64,000 nucleotides of DNA from Desulfobacterales bacterium (GTDB taxonomy: Bacteria; Desulfobacterota; Desulfobacteria; Desulfobacterales; JAAELO01): positions 1 through 64,000 of the forward strand of contig JAAELO010000380.1 in NCBI GenBank assembly GCA_024226555.1, written 5' to 3'. The stretch's first letter is position 1; the number at the start of each line of letters is the position of its first letter. The position numbers and the translations under genes are program-made. This document shows, piece after piece, positions 8,136-17,245 of the stretch. The notes under the pieces are model-generated. The model saw only the letters and a list, made by a program, of their open reading frames with translations. It did no database searches and was not told the DNA's origin.

Positions 8136-9986
8136 CTATCCACCAAAACTTAGATCGGGTATATCCACAATAACTTTGGAGAAGTTATCAATTGAGTTCA
8201 TCTGACCCAGAGTTTTTGGAAGAATGGTTTCAATATAATATCTTGCTGAGTATATCTGACCTTCATAAAAAGCTTTCTCTTTTCCCTTCTTCCCTTTTAG
8301 ATTCTCAAAATCTTTGTGCTTTTCTATCATATCATTTAATTTACCTGCTGAAACTTCTGCTCTCCAAAGAAGCATCCAGGCCATTATCACATCTCCTGTA
8401 ACATCCAGAAAAGGTTTTGCCTGTGAAAACGCATGTTTCAGATCTTCGGACATTAAGGTTTTACCAAGATTTAGAGCGACATGACCTAATTTGTCCACTA
8501 CCTCTTCAAGCATTGGTGTTATTTCTTTTAAAAATTCGTATTCGGAAGCTTTTTTAATTGTTTCGTTAATTTTACCAAACAGATCCATAACGGATGCCCC
8601 ACCTTTTGCTCCAAGTTTCCGACCAATAAGATCCATGGCCTGAATTCCATTTGTTCCTTCATAGATTGAGTTTATCTTGGAATCTCTTAAAAGCCTCTCA
8701 ACAGGATAATCTGCTGTGTAGCCATAACCACCATAGATCTGCATTGCTGATACGCAGCAGTCAAAACCTTTATCAGAACAGTATGATTTTACAATTGGAG
8801 TTAAAAGATCAGTAAAATCTGTTAGCTTTGATTTCTCCTCTTCATTCTCTTCACATTCAATTTTATCGAAAAGATGAGCTATGTAATAAACAAGGCTTCT
8901 CATTCCTTCCACATGGGTTTTCATCCACATAAGCTCACGCCTGATGTCAGGATGATTAATGATTGCAACTGATGGAGCATCTTTATCCATTATCTGCGAA
9001 AGATCTCTTCCCTGCTTTCTTTGCCTTGCGTAATCAAGGCCATAAAGATATGCACATGAACCGTTGAAAAGGCCTAAAGCTCCAACACCAAGCCTCGCTT
9101 CATTCATCATGTGGAACATAACTTTCATACCTTTGTTCTCTTCACCCAGTAGAACTCCCCTGCAATTTCCCTTTGAACCAAACGCAAGCTGACAGGTTGG
9201 GCTTGCATGGAGCCCCATTTTTTCTTCTATCCCTGTACATACAACATCATTTGCTTCTGCCATGCTTCCATCATCATTAACCCAGATTTTTGGTACAAGG
9301 AAAAGTGAAATTCCTTTTGTTCCCGATGGAGCACCTTCAATTCTTGCAAGAACCGGATGTACAATATTAGGAGTAAGATCGTGCTCTCCGCATGTTATAA
9401 ATATTTTGTTTCCGCAAATTGTGTATGTACCGTCATCATTTTTCTTCGCAGTGGTCGTTAATGCTCCAACATCTGAACCAGCCTCAGATTCTGTTAGAAC
9501 CATAGTGCCGCCCCATTCACCACTGTACATCTTATCCATATATATATTTTTCTGTAGATCGGTACCAAAGATCTCAATCATTTTAGCAGCACCATGGGTA
9601 GCAAAACCGAATGCTCCAAAGGAGAAATCTGCTCCAACTATGTATTCAAGTGCAGCCTGGGAAACGGAATATGGTAATCCCTGTCCTCCAATGTCAATAT
9701 CTTCCATCATGGCTATCCACCCACCCTCTCTCATCTGCTCATAGGGCTTGCGAAATGCTTCAGGTATTTTAACCATGTTATTTTCAAACTTCAGACCCTC
9801 TTTATCTCCAATCTCATTTAAAGGAAGGATCTCTTTTATGGCAAAATTTCTGGCTTCTGTAATCACCATATCAAACATTTTTTTGCCCATACCTTTATAT
9901 TTTTCACTCTCTGAAAGCTCATCTATTTTTAACTGCTCAAATAGTACAAAGTCAACATCTCTTCTGTCTGCGATTAGTTGTGCCAT
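8136..9986 (-). CDS. Acyl-CoA dehydrogenase, long DmdC/AcdA type
   Basis: A 616-residue flavoprotein, longer than the roughly 380-residue classical enzymes because of a C-terminal extension (AcylCoA_DH_C type, about residues 460-610). This architecture is found in 3-methylmercaptopropionyl-CoA dehydrogenase (DmdC) and many anaerobe enzymes. It shows the substrate/FAD motif MVLTESEAGSDVGAL, the YGGYGYTADYPVERLLRD region and the catalytic-base motif IYEGT with the glutamate intact. It should oxidise an acyl-CoA to the 2-enoyl-CoA and pass electrons to ETF. Chain specificity is unknown. The ribosome site AGGAG precedes the ATG at 9986. It heads the minus-strand acyl-CoA island but is split from the rest by a repeat. 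Confidence 0.92.
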   Translation of the reverse strand: MAQLIADRRDVDFVLFEQLKIDELSESEKYKGMGKKMFDMVITEARNFAIKEILPLNEIGDKEGLKFENNMVKIPEAFRKPYEQMREGGWIAMMEDIDIGGQGLPYSVSQAALEYIVGADFSFGAFGFATHGAAKMIEIFGTDLQKNIYMDKMYSGEWGGTMVLTESEAGSDVGALTTTAKKNDDGTYTICGNKIFITCGEHDLTPNIVHPVLARIEGAPSGTKGISLFLVPKIWVNDDGSMAEANDVVCTGIEEKMGLHASPTCQLAFGSKGNCRGVLLGEENKGMKVMFHMMNEARLGVGALGLFNGSCAYLYGLDYARQRKQGRDLSQIMDKDAPSVAIINHPDIRRELMWMKTHVEGMRSLVYYIAHLFDKIECEENEEEKSKLTDFTDLLTPIVKSYCSDKGFDCCVSAMQIYGGYGYTADYPVERLLRDSKINSIYEGTNGIQAMDLIGRKLGAKGGASVMDLFGKINETIKKASEYEFLKEITPMLEEVVDKLGHVALNLGKTLMSEDLKHAFSQAKPFLDVTGDVIMAWMLLWRAEVSAGKLNDMIEKHKDFENLKGKKGKEKAFYEGQIYSARYYIETILPKTLGQMNSIDNFSKVIVDIPDLSFGG

Positions 9987-10115
9987 TTCAAAACTCCTCC
10001 CGGTATTGTTTAAAAATTAATTTCTAAATGGTTGAATCTCTGTTACATATTTTCCAATCTTAGAGTATTATTCAATTTTTACTGACAAAGCTCATTCAGG
10101 AATCAAATAAATATA

Positions 10116-10245
10116 GGAAACCTCTAATAATTAGAATTTTGGTTGAAATACAAGGCATAAGAAAAAATAACGAGCTGATTTTACAACAGTTCTTTTTTCG
10201 AAATAACGCTGTAGTTCAATCAAAAGGCGGTTATTAGAGATTCCC
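10116..10245 (-). mobile_element. MITE copy, subtype C, abutting a stop codon
   Basis: A 130-bp element (left end slightly altered, GGAAACCTCTAATAATTAG; right end TTATTAGAGATTCCC). Flanking tetramers are TATA and TCTA. The stop codon TAG of the acyl-CoA ligase (10247-10249) lies one base beyond the element end. Confidence 0.9.
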
Positions 10246-10246
10246 T

Positions 10247-11893
10247 CTATGATGAAATTCTTTTTAAAATATCTTTTCTAAGTTCTTTTTTTAGTATTTT
10301 TCCCACTGGGTTTCTTGGTATTTGATCTATTACTTCTACTCTTTCAGGATGTTTATATCTTGCTACGCCTTTTTCTGTAAGCAGATCGACAATGCTTTCC
10401 AATGTAACTTCATTTGAGTCTATCGGAACAACATAAACACACATTTTTTCACCAAGTTTTTCATCCGGCATACTCACAACAGCAGCTTCTCTGATATCAG
10501 GGTGTGACAGGATATGATTTTCTACTTCCTGTGAGCTGATATTATAACCTCCACGAATAATTATATCTTTTGCTCTTTCATGGAAAATCAGATAATCACC
10601 ATCAATTCGAAACAGGTCTCCTGTTTTAAAGAAGCCATCGGGAGTAAATGATCTTTGGGTTATCTCTATGTTTTTATAGTACCCGGCAAATAACCCCGGT
10701 CCCAGAAAGACAAGTTCACCAATATCACCATCATCTTTTAATTCTTCTCCCATGGGATCTAAAATTTTTATTTCAACACAGTCGGCAGCTGATGATTTAA
10801 AATTTGTTCCAGGTTTTGAGAAGAATGGAAATGAAGTAGCTCTTTTTTCCATATCCGGAATATCTTCAAGGCCGGCTATAAAACCAGAACCTTCATTTTG
10901 TCCCCAAATATTCGCAATATCTATATCCCATCTTCTTTTGAACTCTTCCATTGTCCAGATAGATGGAGGAGCAGAACCAAGAGTAATGCTTCTGAAGGAA
11001 GACAGATCGAAAGAGTCTACTTTGGGATGTTTTGCTATCATGTTTGCCACTGCTGGAACAAGCAGTGTATAATCAGGTTTCTCCTCCATGATTTGCTGAA
11101 TAAATAAAACAGGATCAAATGGATGGTGAAGGATCATCTGTCCTCCAAACACCAACCACGGGGCAAAGACGGTTCCGACTGATGCCATATTTACCAGTGG
11201 ACCAGCTGTTAAGAATTTATCTCCGGGCTTCATACCAGCTGATTCCTGAACTTTTGACATCCCAGCCCAGTTGTTATGGCTCAAAGGACAACCCTTCGGA
11301 TTAGATTCAGTTCCTGAAGTCCAGCAAATAGTCAGAATATCATCTGAACATACAGGTGCAAACTCAACATCTTCGGATTTATCGTCAGCAATCATATCTT
11401 TCAAATCTTCGTAGAGCAGCACCTCAAAAGGATTTTTTGTTTTGAAATTTAAAGCTGCTTCTTTGTGTTTAAAACCTGCACACTCATTAACTGTTATAAA
11501 ATACTTTATATCCAAATGATTTGCCACATAGGTTAACTCTGATTCTCTCCATAGAGTTGGAACCGGAGAAATAATCCCTCCTGCTTTTCCAACAGCAAGG
11601 TAAAGCATGGCAAGTTCCCAGCAATTAGGCATTTGAACAAGTACGGTTTCATCTTTTTTAAGACCTTTTCTAACAAAATCTTTAGCTACAGAATCAACAG
11701 CTTTATCAAAATCCTGATATGAAAGTCTCTCAGGATCTGTACCTAAAAGATCCTTTTTGTTAAGTGGATCTGAGATGCATATATTGTCAGGATTTTTTGC
11801 AACATGACCTTTTAATAAATCCATCAGAGTTTTATCGCTGTAAATTCCCATTTGTGTGTATTTTTTGATATTTTCTTCATTTGCCAGAATCAT
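10247..11893 (-). CDS. Acyl-CoA synthetase (AMP-forming ligase)
   Basis: A 548-residue member of the acyl-adenylate-forming superfamily. The P-loop is TSGTESNPKGCPLSH near residue 203 (usual form TSGTTGxPKG). Further motifs are IWGQNEGSG in place of the usual YGxTE, TGDLFRIDGDYLIFHERAKDIIIRGGYNIS, and a C-terminal NPVGKILKKELR with the catalytic lysine. It activates a carboxylic acid with ATP and CoA. Sequence flavour is close to medium-chain or alicyclic acid CoA ligases (AliA type), but the substrate is inference. The ribosome site GGAAGAG precedes the ATG. It is the entry enzyme for the downstream oxidation genes. Confidence 0.9.
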   Translation of the reverse strand: MILANEENIKKYTQMGIYSDKTLMDLLKGHVAKNPDNICISDPLNKKDLLGTDPERLSYQDFDKAVDSVAKDFVRKGLKKDETVLVQMPNCWELAMLYLAVGKAGGIISPVPTLWRESELTYVANHLDIKYFITVNECAGFKHKEAALNFKTKNPFEVLLYEDLKDMIADDKSEDVEFAPVCSDDILTICWTSGTESNPKGCPLSHNNWAGMSKVQESAGMKPGDKFLTAGPLVNMASVGTVFAPWLVFGGQMILHHPFDPVLFIQQIMEEKPDYTLLVPAVANMIAKHPKVDSFDLSSFRSITLGSAPPSIWTMEEFKRRWDIDIANIWGQNEGSGFIAGLEDIPDMEKRATSFPFFSKPGTNFKSSAADCVEIKILDPMGEELKDDGDIGELVFLGPGLFAGYYKNIEITQRSFTPDGFFKTGDLFRIDGDYLIFHERAKDIIIRGGYNISSQEVENHILSHPDIREAAVVSMPDEKLGEKMCVYVVPIDSNEVTLESIVDLLTEKGVARYKHPERVEVIDQIPRNPVGKILKKELRKDILKRISS

Positions 11894-12111
11894 TTTTCTC
11901 TTCCTTTTTTTGAAAGTTCAGAAATCTATTATCCAGTTAAAGAATGTACAAAAAAATTAATTAAAAACTTATAGTTATGAGTCAGGTTAAAAACCTGTTT
12001 GTTAAACTTTTCAAAAGTTTAGTTTAAAATAAAAGCAAAGCATTTTATTTCATCACCGGCAGGAGGTTTATCTTAATTTTTTAAAGTTATGTTCCACCGG
12101 ATTGTAACAAG

Positions 12112-13239
12112 TTAAGAGTAAGAAAACTTAGCTATTATCTCCTTCATAATTTCATTTGTTCCTGCAAAAATAGAAGTAATTCTTGAATCCCTGAAAGTTC
12201 TTGCTACCGGGCATTCCTCTAATGATCCAAAATCTCCAATCAGTTCAAGGCATCTTAATGAGATCCTTTTAACAAGATCGGTAGTAAAGTATTTACCCAT
12301 TGAAGTTTCAACAATAATACTCTCTTTTTTCATGTGCTCTTCAACAAGTTTTTCCATGTAAACATTTCCAACAGTAATCTCTGTTCCCATTTCAGAGAGA
12401 GCAAATCTGGCAACCTGGGAATTTAATGCACCTTTGTTTTTCAGATATTCCACTGTCCATTTCAGCATGTTTTCACAGAAGTACATGGCACTGACTGAGC
12501 AAATGAGTCTTTCCTGCTGAAGTTTAGCCATAAGCATTTTAAAACCGTTTCCCTGTGACCCAAGGAGGTTCTCTTTGGGAATCCTACAATCTGAAAAAAA
12601 CAGTTCTGCTGTATCCTGGCTTTTCCAACCCATTTTTTCAAGGGGTTTTCCTTTTGTAAAACCTTTGGTTCCATCCTCCACAAGAAACAGTGAAACAGCT
12701 TTATGTGGATTGTCCCCTTCCGGGTTGATAGCTGCAAGCACTACAAGGTCGCAGTTTACTCCATTTGATATAAATGTTTTTGTGCCATTTATCACAAACG
12801 AGTCACCATCTTCTACAGCAGTAGTATTCATTGAAGCGAGATCACTACCTGAATCGGGTTCAGTCATGCCCACTGCTGTAATTATATCTCCTGTTACACA
12901 GCCTGGTAGATATTTATTAAGCTGCTTCTCTGTTCCATATGCTTCAATATATGGAACTACAATATCACTGTGTATGAAGGTTGCTAATCCATTAAAGTTT
13001 GATCTGGCAAGTTGCTTTGCTACCAGTACAGAGTGCAGGAAATCTCCACCTGTTCCGCCATACTTCTTTGGAAGATTTGGACATAAAAAACCATTTTCTC
13101 CCAACTGTCTCCAGACCGATTTTGGAACTATCTTATCTTTCTCCCATTTCTGGATATTAGGAATCACCTCAAAATCTATAAAGGCCTCAAGCCTTTTTTC
13201 AAAAGCCAGGTGTTCTTCAGAAAATTTTAAAATTTCCAT
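12112..13239 (-). CDS. Acyl-CoA dehydrogenase (IVD/LCAD-type catalytic base)
   Basis: A 375-residue acyl-CoA dehydrogenase with substrate/FAD motif GMTEPDSGSDLASM (124-137). At the position where most family members carry the catalytic glutamate (YEGT), this protein has FAGTNEIMKEII, as in long-chain and isovaleryl-CoA dehydrogenases, which place the glutamate in helix G instead. Glu256 in YFCENML aligns with that alternative base, so the enzyme is probably active. The arginine-rich ETF/FAD segment (RxxFG) is replaced by NKGALNSQ. Its start codon overlaps the stop of the preceding acyl-CoA dehydrogenase gene (TAATG), implying translational coupling and possibly a hetero-oligomer. Confidence 0.9.
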   Translation of the reverse strand: MEILKFSEEHLAFEKRLEAFIDFEVIPNIQKWEKDKIVPKSVWRQLGENGFLCPNLPKKYGGTGGDFLHSVLVAKQLARSNFNGLATFIHSDIVVPYIEAYGTEKQLNKYLPGCVTGDIITAVGMTEPDSGSDLASMNTTAVEDGDSFVINGTKTFISNGVNCDLVVLAAINPEGDNPHKAVSLFLVEDGTKGFTKGKPLEKMGWKSQDTAELFFSDCRIPKENLLGSQGNGFKMLMAKLQQERLICSVSAMYFCENMLKWTVEYLKNKGALNSQVARFALSEMGTEITVGNVYMEKLVEEHMKKESIIVETSMGKYFTTDLVKRISLRCLELIGDFGSLEECPVARTFRDSRITSIFAGTNEIMKEIIAKFSYS

Positions 13240-14369
13240 TATTTGATCTTCCCTATTACTTTATTCGCAATAATATCTTTTAATGCGGAACATGAGGGAT
13301 AAGTTATCTCAAGAGCTTTTGCATCCCTGTAAAATCTCTCCACGTCATATTCAGCCATATATCCATATCCACCCATAAGTTGCACAGCTTCGTCACATAC
13401 ATATACCGCTGCTTTAGATGCAGTTAAAAGGGCCTGGGCAGAGGGCAAATCATCATAATTTCCATTTTCAATATTTTGAGCAGCCTGAAAAGTAAGTAAA
13501 TTTGCTGTTTGAATTTGAGTATCCATATCAGCAATTTTATGTTTTGTTACCTGAAAACCTGCGATTGCTGTACCAAATTGCTTTCTTAGCTTAGTGTATT
13601 CCAAAGCTCTTAAGAATGCTCCTTTTGCAATCCCTATGGCAACAGAAGCCTTTAAAATGTGATCTATGGCAAGATATTTTTTAAGTTTCGATTCACAATT
13701 AAAGGTAAGAATATTTGCGGCTGGTATTTTAGCCTCTGAAAAATCCACATTAGCCACAGGATTCATCCTAAATCCCAATTTTTCACCAAGTGGCCTGATA
13801 TTTATTCCATCTGTATTTTTATCAACTACAATCAATGATAAATTTTCAGAAGGTTCCTCCTTTAAAGATATTAAGCAAAGGATTATAAAATAATCAGCGA
13901 TTTCGGCATTAACTACATATAATTTACTTCCAGAAAGAGTTACAACTCCATCCTGCAAGTAAGCTCTTGTATTTGTACTTTGAAGATTTTTCTCAGATTC
14001 AAGATATGCAAAGGAGCAGACCTTATCTCCTGTTAATAAAGGCACAAGGTATTTTGATCTGAAGTTTTCATCACCATCCATAAAAAGAAGTTCAGCGCCA
14101 CTTGTAGTACTTAGAATAGATGAACCTATACCGGAATCCACAGCACAAAGGGATTGTGCAACAATAACACTATCCACAAGAGATAATTCTTTGTCACCAT
14201 CGATATGTATACCCACAAGCCCAAGCTCTGCAGCTTTTTTCCATATCTCTTCGGGAAACCTACCCTTTTTATCCAGATTCAAAGCTAAATCTTTATCGAA
14301 CTCTCCTTTGGCAAAGGTAGTTGCTGCTTTTTGAATCTCTTTTTGAGATCTTGTCAGATTTAATTCCAT
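13239..14369 (-). CDS. Acyl-CoA dehydrogenase-like subunit lacking catalytic Glu
   Basis: A 376-residue acyl-CoA dehydrogenase homologue. FAD- and dimer-side motifs are kept (LRKQFGTAIAGFQ, VQLMGGYGYMAEYDVERFYRDAKALEI), but the catalytic segment reads TYPSCSALKDIIA where the family has YEGTxEIQ. The usual glutamate is absent, and I find no convincing helix-G substitute. The substrate-side motif TEPxxGSD is also eroded (YLESEKNLQST). It overlaps the next acyl-CoA dehydrogenase gene by one base. The likely reading is a non-catalytic partner in a heteromeric enzyme, as known for actinobacterial ChsE-type enzymes, where one subunit supplies the base. This is inference. Confidence 0.85.
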   Translation of the reverse strand: MELNLTRSQKEIQKAATTFAKGEFDKDLALNLDKKGRFPEEIWKKAAELGLVGIHIDGDKELSLVDSVIVAQSLCAVDSGIGSSILSTTSGAELLFMDGDENFRSKYLVPLLTGDKVCSFAYLESEKNLQSTNTRAYLQDGVVTLSGSKLYVVNAEIADYFIILCLISLKEEPSENLSLIVVDKNTDGINIRPLGEKLGFRMNPVANVDFSEAKIPAANILTFNCESKLKKYLAIDHILKASVAIGIAKGAFLRALEYTKLRKQFGTAIAGFQVTKHKIADMDTQIQTANLLTFQAAQNIENGNYDDLPSAQALLTASKAAVYVCDEAVQLMGGYGYMAEYDVERFYRDAKALEITYPSCSALKDIIANKVIGKIK

Positions 14370-14442
14370 ACTTATTCCCCAACAATAAGATTATCTAATA
14401 ATCAAGTTTTGAGATTAATCCAGTTCGCTTAAAAAATGTTTA

Positions 14443-14841
14443 TTATTCAAGTACGAATTTCAAGGTATGGGTAACCTCCTTAGCATAAGGATCTGGATTT
14501 ACCTTTTTACTTGAAATACTTACTCTTTTTCCAATAAGTTCCATCCCTACAGAATCAGGATCGATATCAAGATTTCCCATAACATGAATTCTGGAATCAG
14601 TTTTAACAAGAGCGACTACAAATGGAGCTTCAAAACCATCTGAGGCAACTCTGATTACTGTATATGTTTTTATTGTACCTGCAGCTTCAAAATTCTTAGT
14701 TTCAAGCTCAGTGGACCCGCAATGTTTACAAACTACCGATGAATGAAAAGAAAACTGATTGCATTTTTTGCAATGGATCCCCAAAAGCTTTTCATCCGCA
14801 AGGCCCTTTTGATATTCATTAAGAGATAATTGATTTATCAT
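14443..14841 (-). CDS. DUF35 OB-fold zinc-ribbon protein
   Basis: A 132-residue protein with an N-terminal zinc ribbon (CKKCNQF at 24-30, CKHCGS at 38-43), then an OB-fold (about 50-130). DUF35 proteins accompany SCP2-type thiolases and act as acyl-CoA-binding partners in thiolase, aldolase and HMG-CoA synthase complexes. Its start ATG overlaps the thiolase stop (TAATG), with the ribosome site GAGGAG inside the thiolase 3' end, so the two are made together. A complex with the thiolase is the natural expectation. Confidence 0.9.
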   Translation of the reverse strand: MINQLSLNEYQKGLADEKLLGIHCKKCNQFSFHSSVVCKHCGSTELETKNFEAAGTIKTYTVIRVASDGFEAPFVVALVKTDSRIHVMGNLDIDPDSVGMELIGKRVSISSKKVNPDPYAKEVTHTLKFVLE

Positions 14842-16013
14842 TACTCACTCCTCAAGATAAGGTTACACACTGTTCCAAACTCTCCGCCCAAAGTATCCAC
14901 AAGTCCTGTCTTTGCACCTTCGACCTGCCTTTTGCCCGACTCACCCCTTAATTGCTCTACTATTTCAGTAACCTGCGCCGCACCTGTGGCACCAATAGGA
15001 TGACCTTTTGCTTTAAGTCCCCCGGATGGATTAATAACAGTTTTTTTGCTACCAAGCCTTGTTTCACCTTTTTGGGCAGCATCATACCCCTTACCAAATT
15101 CATAAAAGCCAAGACATTCGATTGCCAGGATTTCAGCTATTGTGAAGCAGTCATGGAGTTCACAAAGGTCAATGTCAGATGGTTTTACTCCTGCTTCCTT
15201 ATATGCCTGAGCAACAGACGCTTCTCTTGTTTTGATTCTTGTCATATCGGGATTATTAATAATTGGTCCGCCTGCGGCCTGGCCAGTTCCAATTATATAA
15301 ACTGGTTTATCGGTCATCTCCATAACCTTCTGCTTTGTTCCGATTACTACTGCGGAAGCACCATCAGAAAAAGGGCAGCAATCAAGAAAGTGTAGTGGAT
15401 CTGCAACCATAACGCTATTTAAAACTTTATCAACTGTGATCTCTTTTTGAAATTGTGCCTTTGGATTCATGGATGCATGATAATGGTTTTTTACAGAGAC
15501 ATTTGCCATATATTTCTGAAGTTCTTCAATCTCAATCCCATACTTATCAGCATACATATGAGCTGCCATTGCAAACACTCCGGGAAAAGTTATCCCGGTT
15601 GGAGCGCTGTATCCAGCATTTGATGCCATTGCAAAAGTTCTTGTGGCAAGGGGCGTGTCCATTGCTGCAACCCGTTCTGTTCCACCAGCTAAAACAACAT
15701 CATATACTCCTGCCCCAACCATTAGAGCAGCTTGCCTTACAGCAATTGTTGCTGTGGCACATGCATTTTCATATCTCATTGCGGGTGAATCCATTGGAAG
15801 TCCTAATGCCGCATGTATATGTGAAGCTATGTGAGACTGGCCCTCTTCAAAATCTCCAAGGCAGTTACCTACAAAAAGTGCTTCAATGTTTTTTGGTTCG
15901 ATCTTTGATTTGTTAAGAGCATCTATCCCTGCTTCACAAAACATCTCAACGCATGTATTTTCAGAAACTCCAAAATCTGTCATGGAAACTCCTGCGATTG
16001 CTACTTCTCTCAT
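14841..16013 (-). CDS. SCP2-type thiolase (acetyl-CoA acyltransferase-like)
   Basis: About 390 residues. The start at 16013 (MREVAIAG) is chosen for its strong ribosome site GGGAGGAG 6 nt upstream; the frame could extend to 16055. Thiolase motifs are the nucleophile region ENACATATIAV, the HDCFTIAE segment typical of the SCP2/SCPx branch, GGLKAKGHPIGATG with the catalytic histidine, and a late GTVCNLIL with the second cysteine. Both catalytic cysteines and the histidine are present, so true thiolytic cleavage is plausible, although related Ltp2 proteins with DUF35 partners are aldolases. It lies 13 bases after the dehydrogenase gene and is coupled to DUF35. Confidence 0.9.
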   Translation of the reverse strand: MREVAIAGVSMTDFGVSENTCVEMFCEAGIDALNKSKIEPKNIEALFVGNCLGDFEEGQSHIASHIHAALGLPMDSPAMRYENACATATIAVRQAALMVGAGVYDVVLAGGTERVAAMDTPLATRTFAMASNAGYSAPTGITFPGVFAMAAHMYADKYGIEIEELQKYMANVSVKNHYHASMNPKAQFQKEITVDKVLNSVMVADPLHFLDCCPFSDGASAVVIGTKQKVMEMTDKPVYIIGTGQAAGGPIINNPDMTRIKTREASVAQAYKEAGVKPSDIDLCELHDCFTIAEILAIECLGFYEFGKGYDAAQKGETRLGSKKTVINPSGGLKAKGHPIGATGAAQVTEIVEQLRGESGKRQVEGAKTGLVDTLGGEFGTVCNLILRSE

Positions 16014-16026
16014 CTGAAACTCCTCC

Positions 16027-16794
16027 CTATCTTCCTGACATTCGAATGGAACCATCTAATCTGATAGTTTCGCCATTGATTAGTGGATTCTCGATTATAC
16101 TACATACAAGCTGTGCAAACTCTTCCGGTTTACCAAGTCTCTTAGGAAATGGTACCTGCATGGCAAGAGATGCTTTTACTTTTTCGGGAAGTTTACTAAG
16201 CATTGGCGTTTCAAAAATTCCAGGTGCTATTGTGGCAACCCTGATTCCGTAATCAGCAAATTCCCTTGCCATTGGAAGAGTAATACCAACAATAGCTGCT
16301 TTTGATGCTGTGTACGCGACCTGCCCAATTTGCCCCTCAAATGCTGCGACAGAAGCAGTATTGATGACTACACCTTTCTCTCCATCACTATTTGATTCAC
16401 TTTCGATAATTTTTGGAGTGGCATGACAGATAACATTCATTGTTCCTGTAAGATTTATACTAATTGTCTTATTGAAAAAATCCATGGACATGGGACCATC
16501 TTTCCCAAGAACCTTCATCGCTGTTCCGATGCCCGCGCAATTTATAACAAAATTGATACCATTAAATTTATCCATAATGGCATCAATAGCATCTTTTACG
16601 TTTTCTTCATTTGAGATGTCTGTTTTAAAAAAAAGAACTTTATCACCGTACTGGCTCTCAACTTCCTTACCGTTTTTCTCATCCATATCCAAAATTGCAG
16701 CACAAGCGCCTTTTTGAATTAAGAGATCAACACAGGCTTTTCCAAGACCGGAAGCCCCACCTGTTACTATAGCAACTTTATTTTTGATATCCAT
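16027..16794 (-). CDS. Type II 3-hydroxyacyl-CoA dehydrogenase (HSD17B10-like SDR)
   Basis: A 255-residue short-chain dehydrogenase. It shows the NAD motif TGGASGLG, then NCAGIG, INTASVAAFEGQIGQVAY, the catalytic YTASK, and a C-terminal NGETIRLDGSIRM. The stretches INTASVAAFEGQ and the end of the protein follow human HSD17B10/HADH2 almost word for word as I remember it. The expected reaction is NAD-dependent oxidation of 3-hydroxyacyl-CoA, including 2-methyl-3-hydroxybutyryl-CoA of isoleucine breakdown. The ribosome site AGGATAG precedes the ATG. It is first gene of the dehydrogenase-thiolase-DUF35 run. Confidence 0.92.
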   Translation of the reverse strand: MDIKNKVAIVTGGASGLGKACVDLLIQKGACAAILDMDEKNGKEVESQYGDKVLFFKTDISNEENVKDAIDAIMDKFNGINFVINCAGIGTAMKVLGKDGPMSMDFFNKTISINLTGTMNVICHATPKIIESESNSDGEKGVVINTASVAAFEGQIGQVAYTASKAAIVGITLPMAREFADYGIRVATIAPGIFETPMLSKLPEKVKASLAMQVPFPKRLGKPEEFAQLVCSIIENPLINGETIRLDGSIRMSGR

Positions 16795-17002
16795 TTTCTA
16801 TCCTTATTTGAGGTTTTTTCAAAATGAAACAGAATTCAATTGATGTATAGAGCAAAAGGTATACCAAGATAATTGTTGTTTATATGTGTCTGTATATATT
16901 GAAATATAACAAGCTGTAGCTTAAGGAAATTTAGAGAGGACATGTGTAGTGTGTATATTAAAGGACACATATGTCTTCTATTGAGGACAGATATATATTG
17001 AG

Positions 17003-17157
17003 AGAAACCTCTAGTAATTAGAATTTTAGTAAAATAAAAACTAAAGTATTTTATTAGCGTAATGAAATACAAGTTTTGACAAAAAGTAACGAGCCGATTT
17101 TATTACAGTTATTTTTTTTATAACGAAGTATTTTGCTAAAAGAACAGTTATTAGAAA
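17003..17157 (-). mobile_element. Degenerate MITE copy with internal insertion
   Basis: Starts with AAACCTCTAGTAATTAGAATTTT and ends with GAACAGTTATTAGA, but the last terminal bases are lost. The interior matches subtype A (GAGCCGATTTTATTACAGTT) with about 30 extra bases near the left end. Confidence 0.75.
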
Positions 17158-17245
17158 ATGAAAGCCTTCAATTACCAGTCTTTTTTGATCGTACTATAAG
17201 CACAATATTTCAAGTCGACTTCCCGATTTGATTATGCCACTGTTA

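Noticed and set aside
9262-9744. 160-codon plus-strand frame inside the long acyl-CoA dehydrogenase
   Set aside because: Antisense shadow of a well-supported gene; low-complexity composition and no start signal.
12575-13246. 223-codon plus-strand frame
   Set aside because: Antisense shadow of the acyl-CoA dehydrogenase at 12112.
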